Below, one piece after another: positions 1 through 8,453 of a DNA stretch of 32,540 bases; the first letter of the stretch is position 1, and every line of letters begins with the position of its first letter. Origin of the DNA: UBA6814 sp040753075 (GTDB lineage: Bacteria > Desulfobacterota > Desulfovibrionia > Desulfovibrionales > Desulfovibrionaceae); assembly GCA_040753075.1 (NCBI GenBank), contig JBFMHA010000037.1:1-32540 (forward strand), in the 5' to 3' direction. The notes below the pieces were generated by a model. That model was not told the origin of the DNA, did no database searches, and saw only the letters and a program-made list of their open reading frames with translations. The translations under genes and the position numbers were made by a program.

Positions 1-67
1 CTGTCCACTCCAGCTCCGTTGCGCTGCGGTGACTCGTCATAGCCGAAAACCACGCTCCTTTCCACCA

Positions 68-88
68 ATCATTTACTAATCAAATGAT
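68..88. repeat. Inverted repeat in AT-rich leader
   Basis: The arms ATCATTT (68-74) and AAATGAT (82-88) are perfectly complementary and flank a 7-base spacer. They sit in the only AT-rich patch (about 50-110) upstream of the GT1 gene that starts at 173. The layout could be an operator for a dimeric regulator or a weak hairpin in the leader. No clear -35/-10 pair is visible nearby, so the role is open. Confidence 0.4.
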
Positions 89-172
89 CTATCGACCTCT
101 TGCACAAAAACTTAAGCCCGCCCCTCTCCTCCCGCGCTTTACGCCACCCCGGCTTTCCCGTAAGGGGCCTGC

Positions 173-1834
173 ATGGCCGGCCTGCGCATCCTGGCGGTGA
201 ACACCCCCCTGGCCCCGGCCCTGCGGGAGATGGGGCACACGGTCCTGGACCTGTTCCTGGAGAACGGGCCCCACCACCTCCCGGACATCCTCGCGCGCCA
301 CGGCTTCACTCCGGACCTGGTGCTGCACATGGAGAACCTGGGCCTGCGCGGTCTGCTCTCCGGACTGCCCGAAGCGCGCTGCCCCAAGGTCTTCTGGTCG
401 GTAGACACCCACCTCAACTCCTGGTGGCACCGCTGGTACGGCCGGCTCTACGACCTGACCCTGACCACCCAGGCCCCCTGGGTCCCCCGCCTGGAGGCCC
501 TGGGCCTGCCCCGCGTGGCGCACCTGCCGGCGCCCGGCGCGGCCGCCCCCTGGGTCCCGCACGCCGAGCGGCCCGAGGCTCTGGCCTTCGTGGGACGGCT
601 CACCCCGCAGCGGCCCGCCCGGCAATGGATGGTGGACATGGTGCAGCGAACCGCCCCCTGCGCCGTGGCGCAGGACGTGCCGCCGCATCTGGTTGTTTCC
701 CGCTATTCCCGGGCCCGGACGGTGCCCAACGAGTCCATCCTCGGAGAGGTCAACTTCCGGCTCTTCGAGGCCGCTTCGGCCGGCTGCCTGGTGCTGCACC
801 AGGAGGGCGAGGCCGAGATATCCGGCCTCTTCTCCTCCGGCGTCGAAATTTTGACATACAGCCATTCCCTGGAGTTGGAGCGGCTCCTGCGCCGTGCCGT
901 GGACCGGCCCGATGAGGCCGAACGCCTGGGCCGAGCGGCCTGGGAGCGGGTGCAGCGCGAACACCTGCCCGGGCGCCGGGCGGCCCGGATCATGGACCTG
1001 GCCCGGGACCTGCCCGCGGCCGCGGCCACCGGGAAGGACGCCGAACTGGCCTGGTGGATGACCCTGTTCCACCTGCACGAGGCCGGCATGTTCCGCGCCG
1101 ATCCCGAAACCCTGGCCTCGGCCCTGGCCGGCCTGGACGCGGCCCCGGCCCGGGCCGCGCTGCTGCGGCTCCTGGCCATGGAGGGCCGGCGCGAGGCGGC
1201 GGTTTCCCGGATGCTGGAGTTGCTGGAGAGAGGAACCCGGCCCGATGCCGAGGTGGATCAGGCGGCCAGCGCCGCGGCCCTGAAACTCGGGCTCTTCGAC
1301 CTGGCCAAGCGGTTCTGGTACCGGCGCTGGGAGGCGCGCACCAGGGACGGCGCGAAGACTCGCTTCGACCAGCCCAGCGACCCGGCCCATCTCCACAAGC
1401 TCTGGGCCGCGGAGCTCTCCCGGCTGGGCCGGACCATGCGGCCGGGCATGCCCTTCGACGAGGCCCGGCACATCCCGGCCTCGGCCGTGGAATGCCTGTT
1501 CTCGGCCAAGGTGATCTCGGGCACGGACCTGGACCTGGAGCGCCGGCTGGCCGCCCTGCTGGGACAGGTCCCCGGCCAGGAGCACATGCGCATGGGCCTG
1601 TTGAGCCACCTGTCCCTGCACCACCCCGCGGACTGGCGGATATCCCTGGAGCTGGCCCTGGTGAACCTGCGGGCCTTCCGGCCCGGCGAGGGCCTGGCCG
1701 AACTGGCCGCGGCCCGGGAATCCGCCCGCCGGGCCGGCCAGGAGGACCGCTTCCGCCGCGCCCTGCTCGCCCGCGACCCGGGCCGCACCGCCCTGGCCGC
1801 CCTGCTGGCCGGGACGCCGGCGACGGACGCCTAA
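173..1834 (+). CDS. CgeB-like glycosyltransferase (GT1-type) with helical C-terminal half
   Basis: A 553-residue protein, probably a cytoplasmic nucleotide-sugar glycosyltransferase. The N-terminal half resembles the CgeB/DUF3880 type: an early Rossmann strand (LRILAVN), a FWSVDTH segment near residue 74, and a C-terminal glycosyltransferase 1_2 domain at about 185-275 with the typical NFRLFEAASAGCLVLH stretch followed by an arginine-rich end (REHLPGRRAARI). Residues 280-553 are an alanine/leucine-rich helical region, perhaps TPR-like, with no recognised motif. The ATG at 173 is preceded by an AAGGGG ribosome binding site. The TAA stop overlaps the TAG of the convergent GT2 gene by four bases. 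Family assignment is good; donor and acceptor sugars are unknown. The surrounding genes suggest a role in glycan assembly on a surface structure. Confidence 0.8.
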   Translation: MAGLRILAVNTPLAPALREMGHTVLDLFLENGPHHLPDILARHGFTPDLVLHMENLGLRGLLSGLPEARCPKVFWSVDTHLNSWWHRWYGRLYDLTLTTQAPWVPRLEALGLPRVAHLPAPGAAAPWVPHAERPEALAFVGRLTPQRPARQWMVDMVQRTAPCAVAQDVPPHLVVSRYSRARTVPNESILGEVNFRLFEAASAGCLVLHQEGEAEISGLFSSGVEILTYSHSLELERLLRRAVDRPDEAERLGRAAWERVQREHLPGRRAARIMDLARDLPAAAATGKDAELAWWMTLFHLHEAGMFRADPETLASALAGLDAAPARAALLRLLAMEGRREAAVSRMLELLERGTRPDAEVDQAASAAALKLGLFDLAKRFWYRRWEARTRDGAKTRFDQPSDPAHLHKLWAAELSRLGRTMRPGMPFDEARHIPASAVECLFSAKVISGTDLDLERRLAALLGQVPGQEHMRMGLLSHLSLHHPADWRISLELALVNLRAFRPGEGLAELAAARESARRAGQEDRFRRALLARDPGRTALAALLAGTPATDA

Positions 1835-3477
1835 TCCCCGGGGCCGAACAACTCCCGGCTCTCCGGGGGCAGGATGTCCTCCAGTGAGGCCAGGAGCATG
1901 CGCCAGTGGGCCTCGTCCGCGTGGCGGGAGGCGGCGTCCAGGTCGGCCAGCTCCTTGCCGCTGAACTTGGCCTCCATCTTCATGTGGTTGCCCCACACGT
2001 GGCCCCACGCCGCGGCGCTGAGGGGGCCGGCCTTGCCCGCGTCCTGGCGGTGCACCACCACCACCCGGCCGTCGTAGAGCACGTGGCCCCCGGCTTTCCA
2101 GATCTGGATGTCGTGCTCCAGGTCGTCCACCTGGGAGGGGGTGAAGCGCACGTCGAAATCCGGGACCCCGAGCCGCTCCCACAGCCGCAGGTTGAAGAGG
2201 TGGCAGCAGCCCATGACCGAGAGGCAGGGCCGACGGCAATCGTACTGTCCGAAATCGGCCAGGACCGGGGCGTTGGGCGTGAAGCGGATGCGCTGCTCCC
2301 CCACCTCCCCGAAGAAGCGCCAGACGTACTGGATGGTGCGGGGCGGACTGGGGTTCACCCCCTTGGGGCCCACCACCACCGCGCTCAGATCCTGGGTCAG
2401 GCCCTGGAGGTAATGGGCCAGCCAGTCCCGGGGCAGGAGCACGTCGTCGTCCAGGTAGGCCAGGAAGTCCGCGCCGCGCACCTCGGGCAGGGCGCGCAGC
2501 CAGTTGCGCGCCGCAGGCGCGCCCACGTTGGAGGGGAGTTGGACCAGCCGCACCGCCCGGCCCTGGGCCGCCCGCTCCACGCCGGCGGCCAGGTCCTCGG
2601 GGGAGAAGGCCGTGGACCCGTTGTTGAGCAGGGTCACTCCGGCCGGCCCGATGTCCGAGGCCAGGAGGCTCTCCAGGGTGTCCAGGGTCACGTCCAGCTT
2701 GTTGTAGGTGTAGAACGCCACCTCCACCTGGTAGCGCCGCACCAGCATGGGATCCGGGGCGGGCAGCCCGGCCTCGGCCAGGGCGTACGCGGCCCAGGGC
2801 TGGGCCGGCTCGAAGGCCAGGGCGCGCACCAGATGGGCGCGGGCCGCGTCCCGGTCCCCGGCGGCCCGGGCCAGGCGGGCGCGGTAGGCGTGGGTGAACA
2901 GCCCCTCGGGGCCGCGCTCCGCCAGCCGGGCGGCCAGGTCGGGCCGATCCGCGGCCTGGGCGGCGAAGGCCAGGAGCGACCCGGCCAGGGCTCCCGGGCC
3001 GGCGGAGGTGAAGGCTTCGGCCGCGGGCAACAGGAGATCGGCCTCGCCCAACTCCCACAGCCGGGTCAGGGCCAGGAAGCGGACCAGGGGCGGCCGCTCC
3101 GGTCCGGCCAGGCCGAGCACCGCGGCCGGGTCCGTCCCGGCCTCCTGGAGCAGCCCCTCGGCCTCGGGCAGGCTGCTCTCGGCCGCGCCGGCCAGGACCT
3201 TGCCCACCACCGCGTGCCAGGCCGAGAACCGGGGCGAGGGCCGGCCGTGCGCGGCCATCTGGCCCAGGAGCTTGTGCAGGAAGGGATCAAAGGGATTGTA
3301 GGCCAGGGCCTGGCGCACCAGGGAGGCGCACAGGCCCAGCCGGCGGCGGCCGGCGTCGGCGGGCAGGGCCTCCAACCCGTCGGTGAGCAGCTTCACCCAG
3401 AGCAGGGCGAAGGGCGGCGTGGCGAAGCCGTGCAGCCGCAGCCGCCAGAGCACGTGGTCATATACCGGATCGGTCAT
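1831..3477 (-). CDS. GT2 glycosyltransferase with helical N-terminal domain
   Basis: A 548-residue inverting GT2-type glycosyltransferase. Residues 1-245 are alpha-helical and TPR-like (repeated AxxxLxxAL patterns such as DAARAHLVRALAFEP near 210-224). The GT-A domain starts at about 250 with VEVAFYTYNK, continues through NNGS (285-288) and NVGAPAARNW (317-326), and has the metal/nucleotide-binding LDDD at 342-345. A late VDDLEHDI motif (450-457) supplies the usual acidic catalytic-base region. I chose the ATG at 3477 because it has an AGGA six to seven bases upstream; the reading frame stays open to 3585 but without a better start. It is divergent from the paralogue at 3617 and convergent with the GT1 gene. 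Specificity cannot be read from sequence. Confidence 0.85.
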   Translation of the reverse strand: MTDPVYDHVLWRLRLHGFATPPFALLWVKLLTDGLEALPADAGRRRLGLCASLVRQALAYNPFDPFLHKLLGQMAAHGRPSPRFSAWHAVVGKVLAGAAESSLPEAEGLLQEAGTDPAAVLGLAGPERPPLVRFLALTRLWELGEADLLLPAAEAFTSAGPGALAGSLLAFAAQAADRPDLAARLAERGPEGLFTHAYRARLARAAGDRDAARAHLVRALAFEPAQPWAAYALAEAGLPAPDPMLVRRYQVEVAFYTYNKLDVTLDTLESLLASDIGPAGVTLLNNGSTAFSPEDLAAGVERAAQGRAVRLVQLPSNVGAPAARNWLRALPEVRGADFLAYLDDDVLLPRDWLAHYLQGLTQDLSAVVVGPKGVNPSPPRTIQYVWRFFGEVGEQRIRFTPNAPVLADFGQYDCRRPCLSVMGCCHLFNLRLWERLGVPDFDVRFTPSQVDDLEHDIQIWKAGGHVLYDGRVVVVHRQDAGKAGPLSAAAWGHVWGNHMKMEAKFSGKELADLDAASRHADEAHWRMLLASLEDILPPESRELFGPGD

Positions 3478-3557
3478 GGCGCGTCCTGGTTCGGTCGGGG
3501 GTGAGGTGGCTTCCGGGCTCCTACGCCATTTCCGACCCGGCGGCAAACGGCTCCGTG

Positions 3558-3586
3558 TTGACGCAGCCTGCCGGCGTCCGTACAAG
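3558..3586 (+). promoter_or_regulatory. Sigma-70-type promoter for the GT2 pair at 3617-6816
   Basis: TTGACG at 3558-3563 and TACAAG at 3581-3586 are separated by exactly 17 bases. This predicts transcription from about 3593, just upstream of the GTG start at 3617. It lies in the 139-base gap between two divergent GT2 genes. Five of six -35 bases and four of six -10 bases match consensus. Confidence 0.55.
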
Positions 3587-3616
3587 GACTGAGCCGAACT
3601 CCAACCCGGAGCGCCC

Positions 3617-5233
3617 GTGCCGTCCGAAGTCGCCTACACCCCCCTCGGCCGCCTGGAGGAGCTGGATCGCCTGGATCTGGCCGGCGTGCTCGACTATCTG
3701 CGCATCTACCTCAAAAATTTCCTGCTGGATGCGGACGTGGCCATGGCCCTGGCCGGCCGGCTGCTGCGCGAGCCGGGCCTGGACCAGCAGCCCCGGGCCC
3801 TGCGCTCCCTGGCCTACGTGCTCGCCAAGGCGGTCCAGGCCGCGCCCTTCGACGCCCGCATCGCGGACCTGGCCGCCCGGCTCACCGGCGACCCTGTCCT
3901 GGCCCGCCGCGCCGCCCTGCTGGCGGCCCTGCCCACGGACCGGGCGGCCTGGAGCGTGGCCCGCTGCCTGGGCAAGCCCCGGCTCCTGCAGAGCCGCCGC
4001 GACTGGCTCGCGGCCGAGTTGCGCCGCCACCCGGGACACGCGGCCTATGCGGCCCAGCTCCTGGCCCTGGACTTCTTCGCCGGCGAGCCTCCCGGGGACT
4101 GGCTCGGGCTGTTCAGGCCCCCTGCCGAACTCCTCCCGGCCTGGAACCGGCTGCTCTTCTGCCACCTGGCCGAGATCGGCCGGGACGCCGCGGCCCTGGA
4201 CCTCTGGCCCAGGGTGGAGGCCGCGGGCCAATCCGGCCGGGACGAAACCGCCCTGAACCTGGCCGCGGAGCTCTACCGCCGGGCCGGGGACGCGGTGACG
4301 GCCCAGTCCCTCTACGCCTGCTCCCTGGCCCTGGACCCGCTGCAGGAGCCGGTGCGCCGCCGCCTGGCCGGCCTGGCCGCGCCCTTCGCGCCGGACGCCT
4401 CCCTGACCCAATCCCTGGACGTGACGGTGTGCCTGTATTCCTGGAACAAGGCCCGCCTGCTGCAACAAACCCTGGAAACCCTGGCCAACACCAACCTGGG
4501 CCGCGCCCGGGTGCGGGTTCTCATCAACGGCAGCACCGACGACTCCCTGGCCATGGCCCGGGCCGCGGCCGGCCTCTTCCCCGGCCGGGACTACCAGGTG
4601 GTGGCGCTGCCGGTGAACGTGGGCGCGCCCGGAGCGCGCAACTGGCTGCTCTCCCTGCCCGAGGTGCGGCAGGCAGAGTTCGTGGCCTTCCTGGACGACG
4701 ACGCCGAGGCGCCGGCCCACTGGCTGGCCGGCCTGCTCGCCGCCCTGGAGTCCGATCCCGGGGCCGCTGTGGCCGGGTCCAAGGTGGTGAGCCCGGGCGC
4801 GCCGGCCATGCTCCAGTACCTCTACCGCACCCTGGCCGTGGCCCGGAAGAATCTCATCCGGCTCACCGACCCCACCCCCATCGCCCGCTACGACACCGGG
4901 CTCTACGACGTGGTGCGGCCCGCGGACAACGTCATGGGCTGCTGCCACCTCTTGCGCACCGCGCACCTGGAGGGCGTGCCCGGGTTCGACATCCGCTACT
5001 CGCCCTCCCAGGTGGACGACGTGGCCCACGACCTGGAGCTGCGCCTGGCCGGCCGCCGGGTGCTCTTCTGCGGCCCCGTCACCTGCGTGCACCACCAGTC
5101 CACGGGAATCTCCTTCGGGGTGCGCCCCTCGGGCCCGGCCCTGGGCAACGTGCTGGGCAACGACGTGAAGTTCCACGCCTGGTTCGCGCCGCGCCTGGCC
5201 GACCTGCAGAAACTCATGGGGGAAAGCCGATGA
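3617..5233 (+). CDS. GT2 glycosyltransferase with helical N-terminal domain
   Basis: A 538-residue paralogue of the gene at 1831-3477. Residues 1-262 are helical and TPR-like. The GT-A domain begins at about 268 (DVTVCLYSWNK), with INGSTDDS (303-310), NVGAPGARNW (334-343) and FLDDD (358-362), then VMGCCHLL and SPSQVDDVAHDLEL toward the C terminus. The start is GTG with GGAG six bases upstream; no ATG lies in a better place. The stop TGA overlaps the next gene's ATG (ATGA at 5230-5233), which implies translational coupling. All the motifs expected for an active GT2 enzyme are present, in contrast to its coupled neighbour. The acceptor is unknown. Confidence 0.85.
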   Translation: MPSEVAYTPLGRLEELDRLDLAGVLDYLRIYLKNFLLDADVAMALAGRLLREPGLDQQPRALRSLAYVLAKAVQAAPFDARIADLAARLTGDPVLARRAALLAALPTDRAAWSVARCLGKPRLLQSRRDWLAAELRRHPGHAAYAAQLLALDFFAGEPPGDWLGLFRPPAELLPAWNRLLFCHLAEIGRDAAALDLWPRVEAAGQSGRDETALNLAAELYRRAGDAVTAQSLYACSLALDPLQEPVRRRLAGLAAPFAPDASLTQSLDVTVCLYSWNKARLLQQTLETLANTNLGRARVRVLINGSTDDSLAMARAAAGLFPGRDYQVVALPVNVGAPGARNWLLSLPEVRQAEFVAFLDDDAEAPAHWLAGLLAALESDPGAAVAGSKVVSPGAPAMLQYLYRTLAVARKNLIRLTDPTPIARYDTGLYDVVRPADNVMGCCHLLRTAHLEGVPGFDIRYSPSQVDDVAHDLELRLAGRRVLFCGPVTCVHHQSTGISFGVRPSGPALGNVLGNDVKFHAWFAPRLADLQKLMGESR

Positions 5234-6816
5234 AGTACGATCCCGCCCTGCTCCCTCCGGGCCTGGCCCGGCTGCTCGGCCTGGGCTGCACCGGCCGGGC
5301 CCACCTGGCCCGGCTGGCGGACGCGGCCCTGGCCCAGGCCGGCGCGGCCTCCTCGGCCGAACAGGGCGCCCTGCTCCTGGAGCTGGGCATGGACTTCCTC
5401 CTGGCGGCCTGGGAGGCCGACCCCCTGGACGGACGGCTGGCCGCCATGCTCCTGTCCCTGGCCGGCAAGCTGCCCATCCTGCCCCGGCCGGCGCTGGAAA
5501 CCCTGCGCGCGGCGGCCGGCAACTGGCGCGAGCCGGAGAACACGGCCTACCTGGACCGCCTGGCCGACGCCGGGGACCCCGACAGGCTGGCCCGCTACCT
5601 GGCGGACCGGATCCGGCGCGAGCCGGACAACCTGGCCTGGGCCCAGCGCCTCTCCCGCCTGGGCCTGGAGGCCGGGGATCCGGCCCTGGTCCGCACCGCC
5701 CTGGCCGGGCTCAAGGCCCCGGCCCTGCGCAACGCGGCCCTGCCCCTGCTGGCCGACGCCGCCCTGGCCGCGACGCCGGGCAAGGCGCTGCGCCCGGCCT
5801 CCGAAGCCGCGGCCGGCCTGCCCCTGCCCGACGGCCTCTCCCGCCTGGCCCGGGCCATGCTCGCCGGCGGCGACCGCGACAAGGCGCGTGAAACCCTGCT
5901 CCGCTCCCTGGAGGCGCGCCCCTGGCGCAGCAGCGACCGACTCCTCCTGCGCAGCATCGAACACAACGCGGACCGGGCCGCGCCCCCCCCGCCCGGCCGG
6001 CTGAGGGTGCTCCTGGCCGGGTCCGACCCCGCGGCCCTGGACGCCACCCTGGCCGCCCTGGCCCCGGAACTGCCCGGGGACGCCCGGGTCGCGGCCCTGG
6101 CCCTGGGCGACCCCGAGGCCGCCGTCCTGCTCCGTCTCTGGGGCGAGCGCCTGGGCGGCCGCCTCGACCTGGAGGAGCTCCCCCTGGACCCGGGCCGGCC
6201 CGCGGCGCGCAACTGGCTGCTGGCCCGCGACGGGAGCCGGGACGCGGACTGGCTGCTCTTCGCGGACCCGGGTGCGGTCCCGGCCCCGGGCTGGGCCGGC
6301 CGCCTGGGCGCGGCCCTGCCGGCCCATCCCGATGCCGCCGCCATCGGCTGCCGCATCCTGGCGGCGGGCAACCCGGGCCGGGTCCTGGCCGCGGACGGCG
6401 GACTGCTCTTCGGCCTGGAGGGCGAACTGGGCGAACACGCCGCCCCGGGCGGCGGCAAGGTCCCCTTCATGCCGGCGGACCTGCACACGGACCTGCCGGA
6501 CCTGGGCCGGTTCAGCTACACCCGGCCCTGCCTCTTCGCCTCGGGCGCGTTCCTCCTGGTCAGGACCGCGGCCCTGGCCGAGGAGCGCTTCGACCTGCGC
6601 TTCTCGCCGCACGGCCACGACGACACGGACCTGGGCCTGCGCCTGGCCCTGGCCGGGCTGCGCACGACCTACGCCGGTCAACTGGCCGTGGCCGCCCCGG
6701 CCGGGGATGCCCCGGGCGTGGAGGCGGCCAACCTCTACAAGCTCCAGATGAAGCACTCGCCCCCGGACGCCGCGCGCCTGGCCGAAATCCAGGCCGGGCT
6801 GCACGCCGGGGCCTGA
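5230..6816 (+). CDS. Degenerate GT2-like paralogue lacking the DxD motif
   Basis: A 528-residue protein with the same layout as its upstream partner: a helical N-terminal half (about 1-255) and a GT2-like C-terminal half. RPAARNWLL (323-331) aligns with the family's NVGAPxARNWLL, but the following FLDDD is replaced by LFADPG (343-348), so the acidic metal-binding triad is lost. The first strand also lacks the YTWNK-type sequence of the paralogues (here RLRVLLAGSDP). A late HDDTDLGLRL (463-472) is retained. It starts at the ATG inside the ATGA overlap with the gene at 3617, so it is probably made in step with it. It may be a non-catalytic partner, a metal-independent enzyme, or an early pseudogene; the reading frame is intact, which argues against the last. 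Confidence 0.75.
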   Translation: MKYDPALLPPGLARLLGLGCTGRAHLARLADAALAQAGAASSAEQGALLLELGMDFLLAAWEADPLDGRLAAMLLSLAGKLPILPRPALETLRAAAGNWREPENTAYLDRLADAGDPDRLARYLADRIRREPDNLAWAQRLSRLGLEAGDPALVRTALAGLKAPALRNAALPLLADAALAATPGKALRPASEAAAGLPLPDGLSRLARAMLAGGDRDKARETLLRSLEARPWRSSDRLLLRSIEHNADRAAPPPPGRLRVLLAGSDPAALDATLAALAPELPGDARVAALALGDPEAAVLLRLWGERLGGRLDLEELPLDPGRPAARNWLLARDGSRDADWLLFADPGAVPAPGWAGRLGAALPAHPDAAAIGCRILAAGNPGRVLAADGGLLFGLEGELGEHAAPGGGKVPFMPADLHTDLPDLGRFSYTRPCLFASGAFLLVRTAALAEERFDLRFSPHGHDDTDLGLRLALAGLRTTYAGQLAVAAPAGDAPGVEAANLYKLQMKHSPPDAARLAEIQAGLHAGA

Positions 6817-7061
6817 CCGCCGGGAGGGCGCCTGTCCCACAGGTCTCCGGGGCGGATCGGCAACCCCGGCGGCGGCCGCCATCCACCAAGGCAAATCACG
6901 CGAGGGGCGGCTCCTGGTTCACGGCGATGATTCTCCTGGGCGGCGTCCTGATCCGTACCAGCCTGGGCGTCCTCCCCGCCCAGCCCCCTGCCGCCCGCCT
7001 TGACCCGGGCCGTCAACTGCTCTAGGTAGGCTTGCACCCTGATCTTCCAGCATTGGCCGCC
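6817..7061. other. Spacer without a supported gene
   Basis: This spacer separates the GT2-like gene from the MAF gene. It contains a 32-codon plus-strand frame (6927-7025) with a hydrophobic start (MILLGGVLIRTSLGVLPAQ), but no ribosome binding site precedes it and I recognise no family. No clear promoter or terminator was found. Confidence 0.4.
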
Positions 7062-8453
7062 ATGCGCATCCACTACCTCGACCAGCACCCAAACCATTTC
7101 CTGGTCTCCTCCACCGCGGAGTCCAGGGTTCCGGTGGCCGCGAACATCCCCACGCTCTACGCCCTGGAGGATCACGTACCCGCCGAAGACTTGACCCGGG
7201 AAGGGGCGACCCTGATCATCGGCGAGCGGAACATGGCCACGCCCCTGGGGTTGGAGTGCCTCAAGCACTGTGTCTACCTGAACACGATCTACCACTCCTA
7301 CCCGCGAATCTCCTCCAAGGCCCCGCCCCTGGACGGCTCGATCAAACCCGAGGATTTCGAGCACCACCTGAACAGCATGCGGAACCTGCCCCTGTTCGGC
7401 GAACTCAACCACGTGGCCGTCCTGGCCAAGGCGGCCTCCGAATCTCCGGCGCTCATCATCCAGCCCGGCCCGTCCTTCGACCCGGCATTCATCAAGGCCA
7501 TGGCGGACCGTTGCGTGACCATCGCCATCGGCCGAACCCTGCCCGGACTCCTGGAGCACGGCATCGTCCCGGACATCGTCTATCAGCAGGACACAAGCCG
7601 CAATTCCTGGGACGTCTGCTTCCGGATGCTCAAGGGACGACGGCTGAATTCCGTGCTGGTGACCAATCCGGTGGGCCACATCTGGGACTATTTCCCGTGC
7701 TTCGCCAAGATCTACAAGTCCTGGAACTACTTTCCGTTCGAAGCGGACCGCTTCCCCCATGTCCTGGACTCCATCGCGCCGAGCACCACCACCGGAGCGC
7801 TCTCCCTGGCCCTGCACCTCGGATGCAACCCGGTGGTCCTCCATGGCGGCGACTTCGGCGCCCCGGTTCCGGACGGCTCCCCGGCCGCCCGCCTCGGAGT
7901 GTCCTATTTCGGGCAGATCGAGGAGGACGGCCTGCTGGTGTTCAAGCCCCTGCCCCATCTCCACCACGCAATACTCCTGCACCAGCCGGACGGCAGCGGG
8001 ATACGGACCTCGGCGGACTATCTGTCCGCCTCCCAGTGGATCAAGCGCAAGGCCCTGTCCCTGGGCGAAACCCGGCCCGAGGTGAAGCTCTACGACCACT
8101 CCTCCACGGGCATGCTCTGCGTGTCCTCGGTGATCGAGCCATTCCGGCCCGAGGCCTTGGGGGGCCGCTCCCGTCGCCTGGAGATCCGCGGCTACAACGC
8201 CCCCTTCACGTGGACCGACTTTGCCCGGGAGCTGGCGCGCCGTTACGCGACCATCCGCAGAATCATCGCCCAATCGGGCCGCACCCCGGAAAGCTCCCTG
8301 ACCAACCCCTACAACTCCCTGTACACCGGCATGGCCCAGTTCGGCGCCGGCCCCTTCGACCTGACCCCGGAACAAAAGACCCTCGCCCTGGCCCGGGCCG
8401 ACGAAGTCATCGCCACCCTGCAAGGCATCCTCGCCACTGCCCCTGGGGACTGA
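7062..8453 (+). CDS. MAF/DUF115 (MptE-like) glycosylation-associated protein
   Basis: A 463-residue protein with the DUF115/6-hydroxymethylpterin pyrophosphokinase MptE-like fold. The sequence shows the nucleotide-binding-type segment IIQPGPSFD (132-140), the IAIGRTLPGLLEHGIVPD stretch (154-171) and the closing TTTGALSLALHLGCNPVVL (242-260) followed by HGGDFG. Such motility-accessory-factor proteins are linked to flagellin glycosylation with nonulosonic acids in Campylobacter, Helicobacter and Aeromonas, possibly as the transferase. It is shorter than many MAF proteins (often over 600 residues), lacking a long N-terminal extension. I prefer ATG 7062; a TTG at 7032 in frame is possible, and neither has a convincing ribosome binding site. 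Its base composition looks less GC-rich than its flanks, as if acquired. Confidence 0.78.
   Translation: MRIHYLDQHPNHFLVSSTAESRVPVAANIPTLYALEDHVPAEDLTREGATLIIGERNMATPLGLECLKHCVYLNTIYHSYPRISSKAPPLDGSIKPEDFEHHLNSMRNLPLFGELNHVAVLAKAASESPALIIQPGPSFDPAFIKAMADRCVTIAIGRTLPGLLEHGIVPDIVYQQDTSRNSWDVCFRMLKGRRLNSVLVTNPVGHIWDYFPCFAKIYKSWNYFPFEADRFPHVLDSIAPSTTTGALSLALHLGCNPVVLHGGDFGAPVPDGSPAARLGVSYFGQIEEDGLLVFKPLPHLHHAILLHQPDGSGIRTSADYLSASQWIKRKALSLGETRPEVKLYDHSSTGMLCVSSVIEPFRPEALGGRSRRLEIRGYNAPFTWTDFARELARRYATIRRIIAQSGRTPESSLTNPYNSLYTGMAQFGAGPFDLTPEQKTLALARADEVIATLQGILATAPGD

Noticed and set aside
89..3058. A 989-codon open frame on the minus strand
   Set aside because: It is antisense to the GT1 gene and in another frame of the GT2 gene. 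It is rich in Gly, Pro, Arg and Ala without motifs, as expected for shadow frames in GC-rich DNA.
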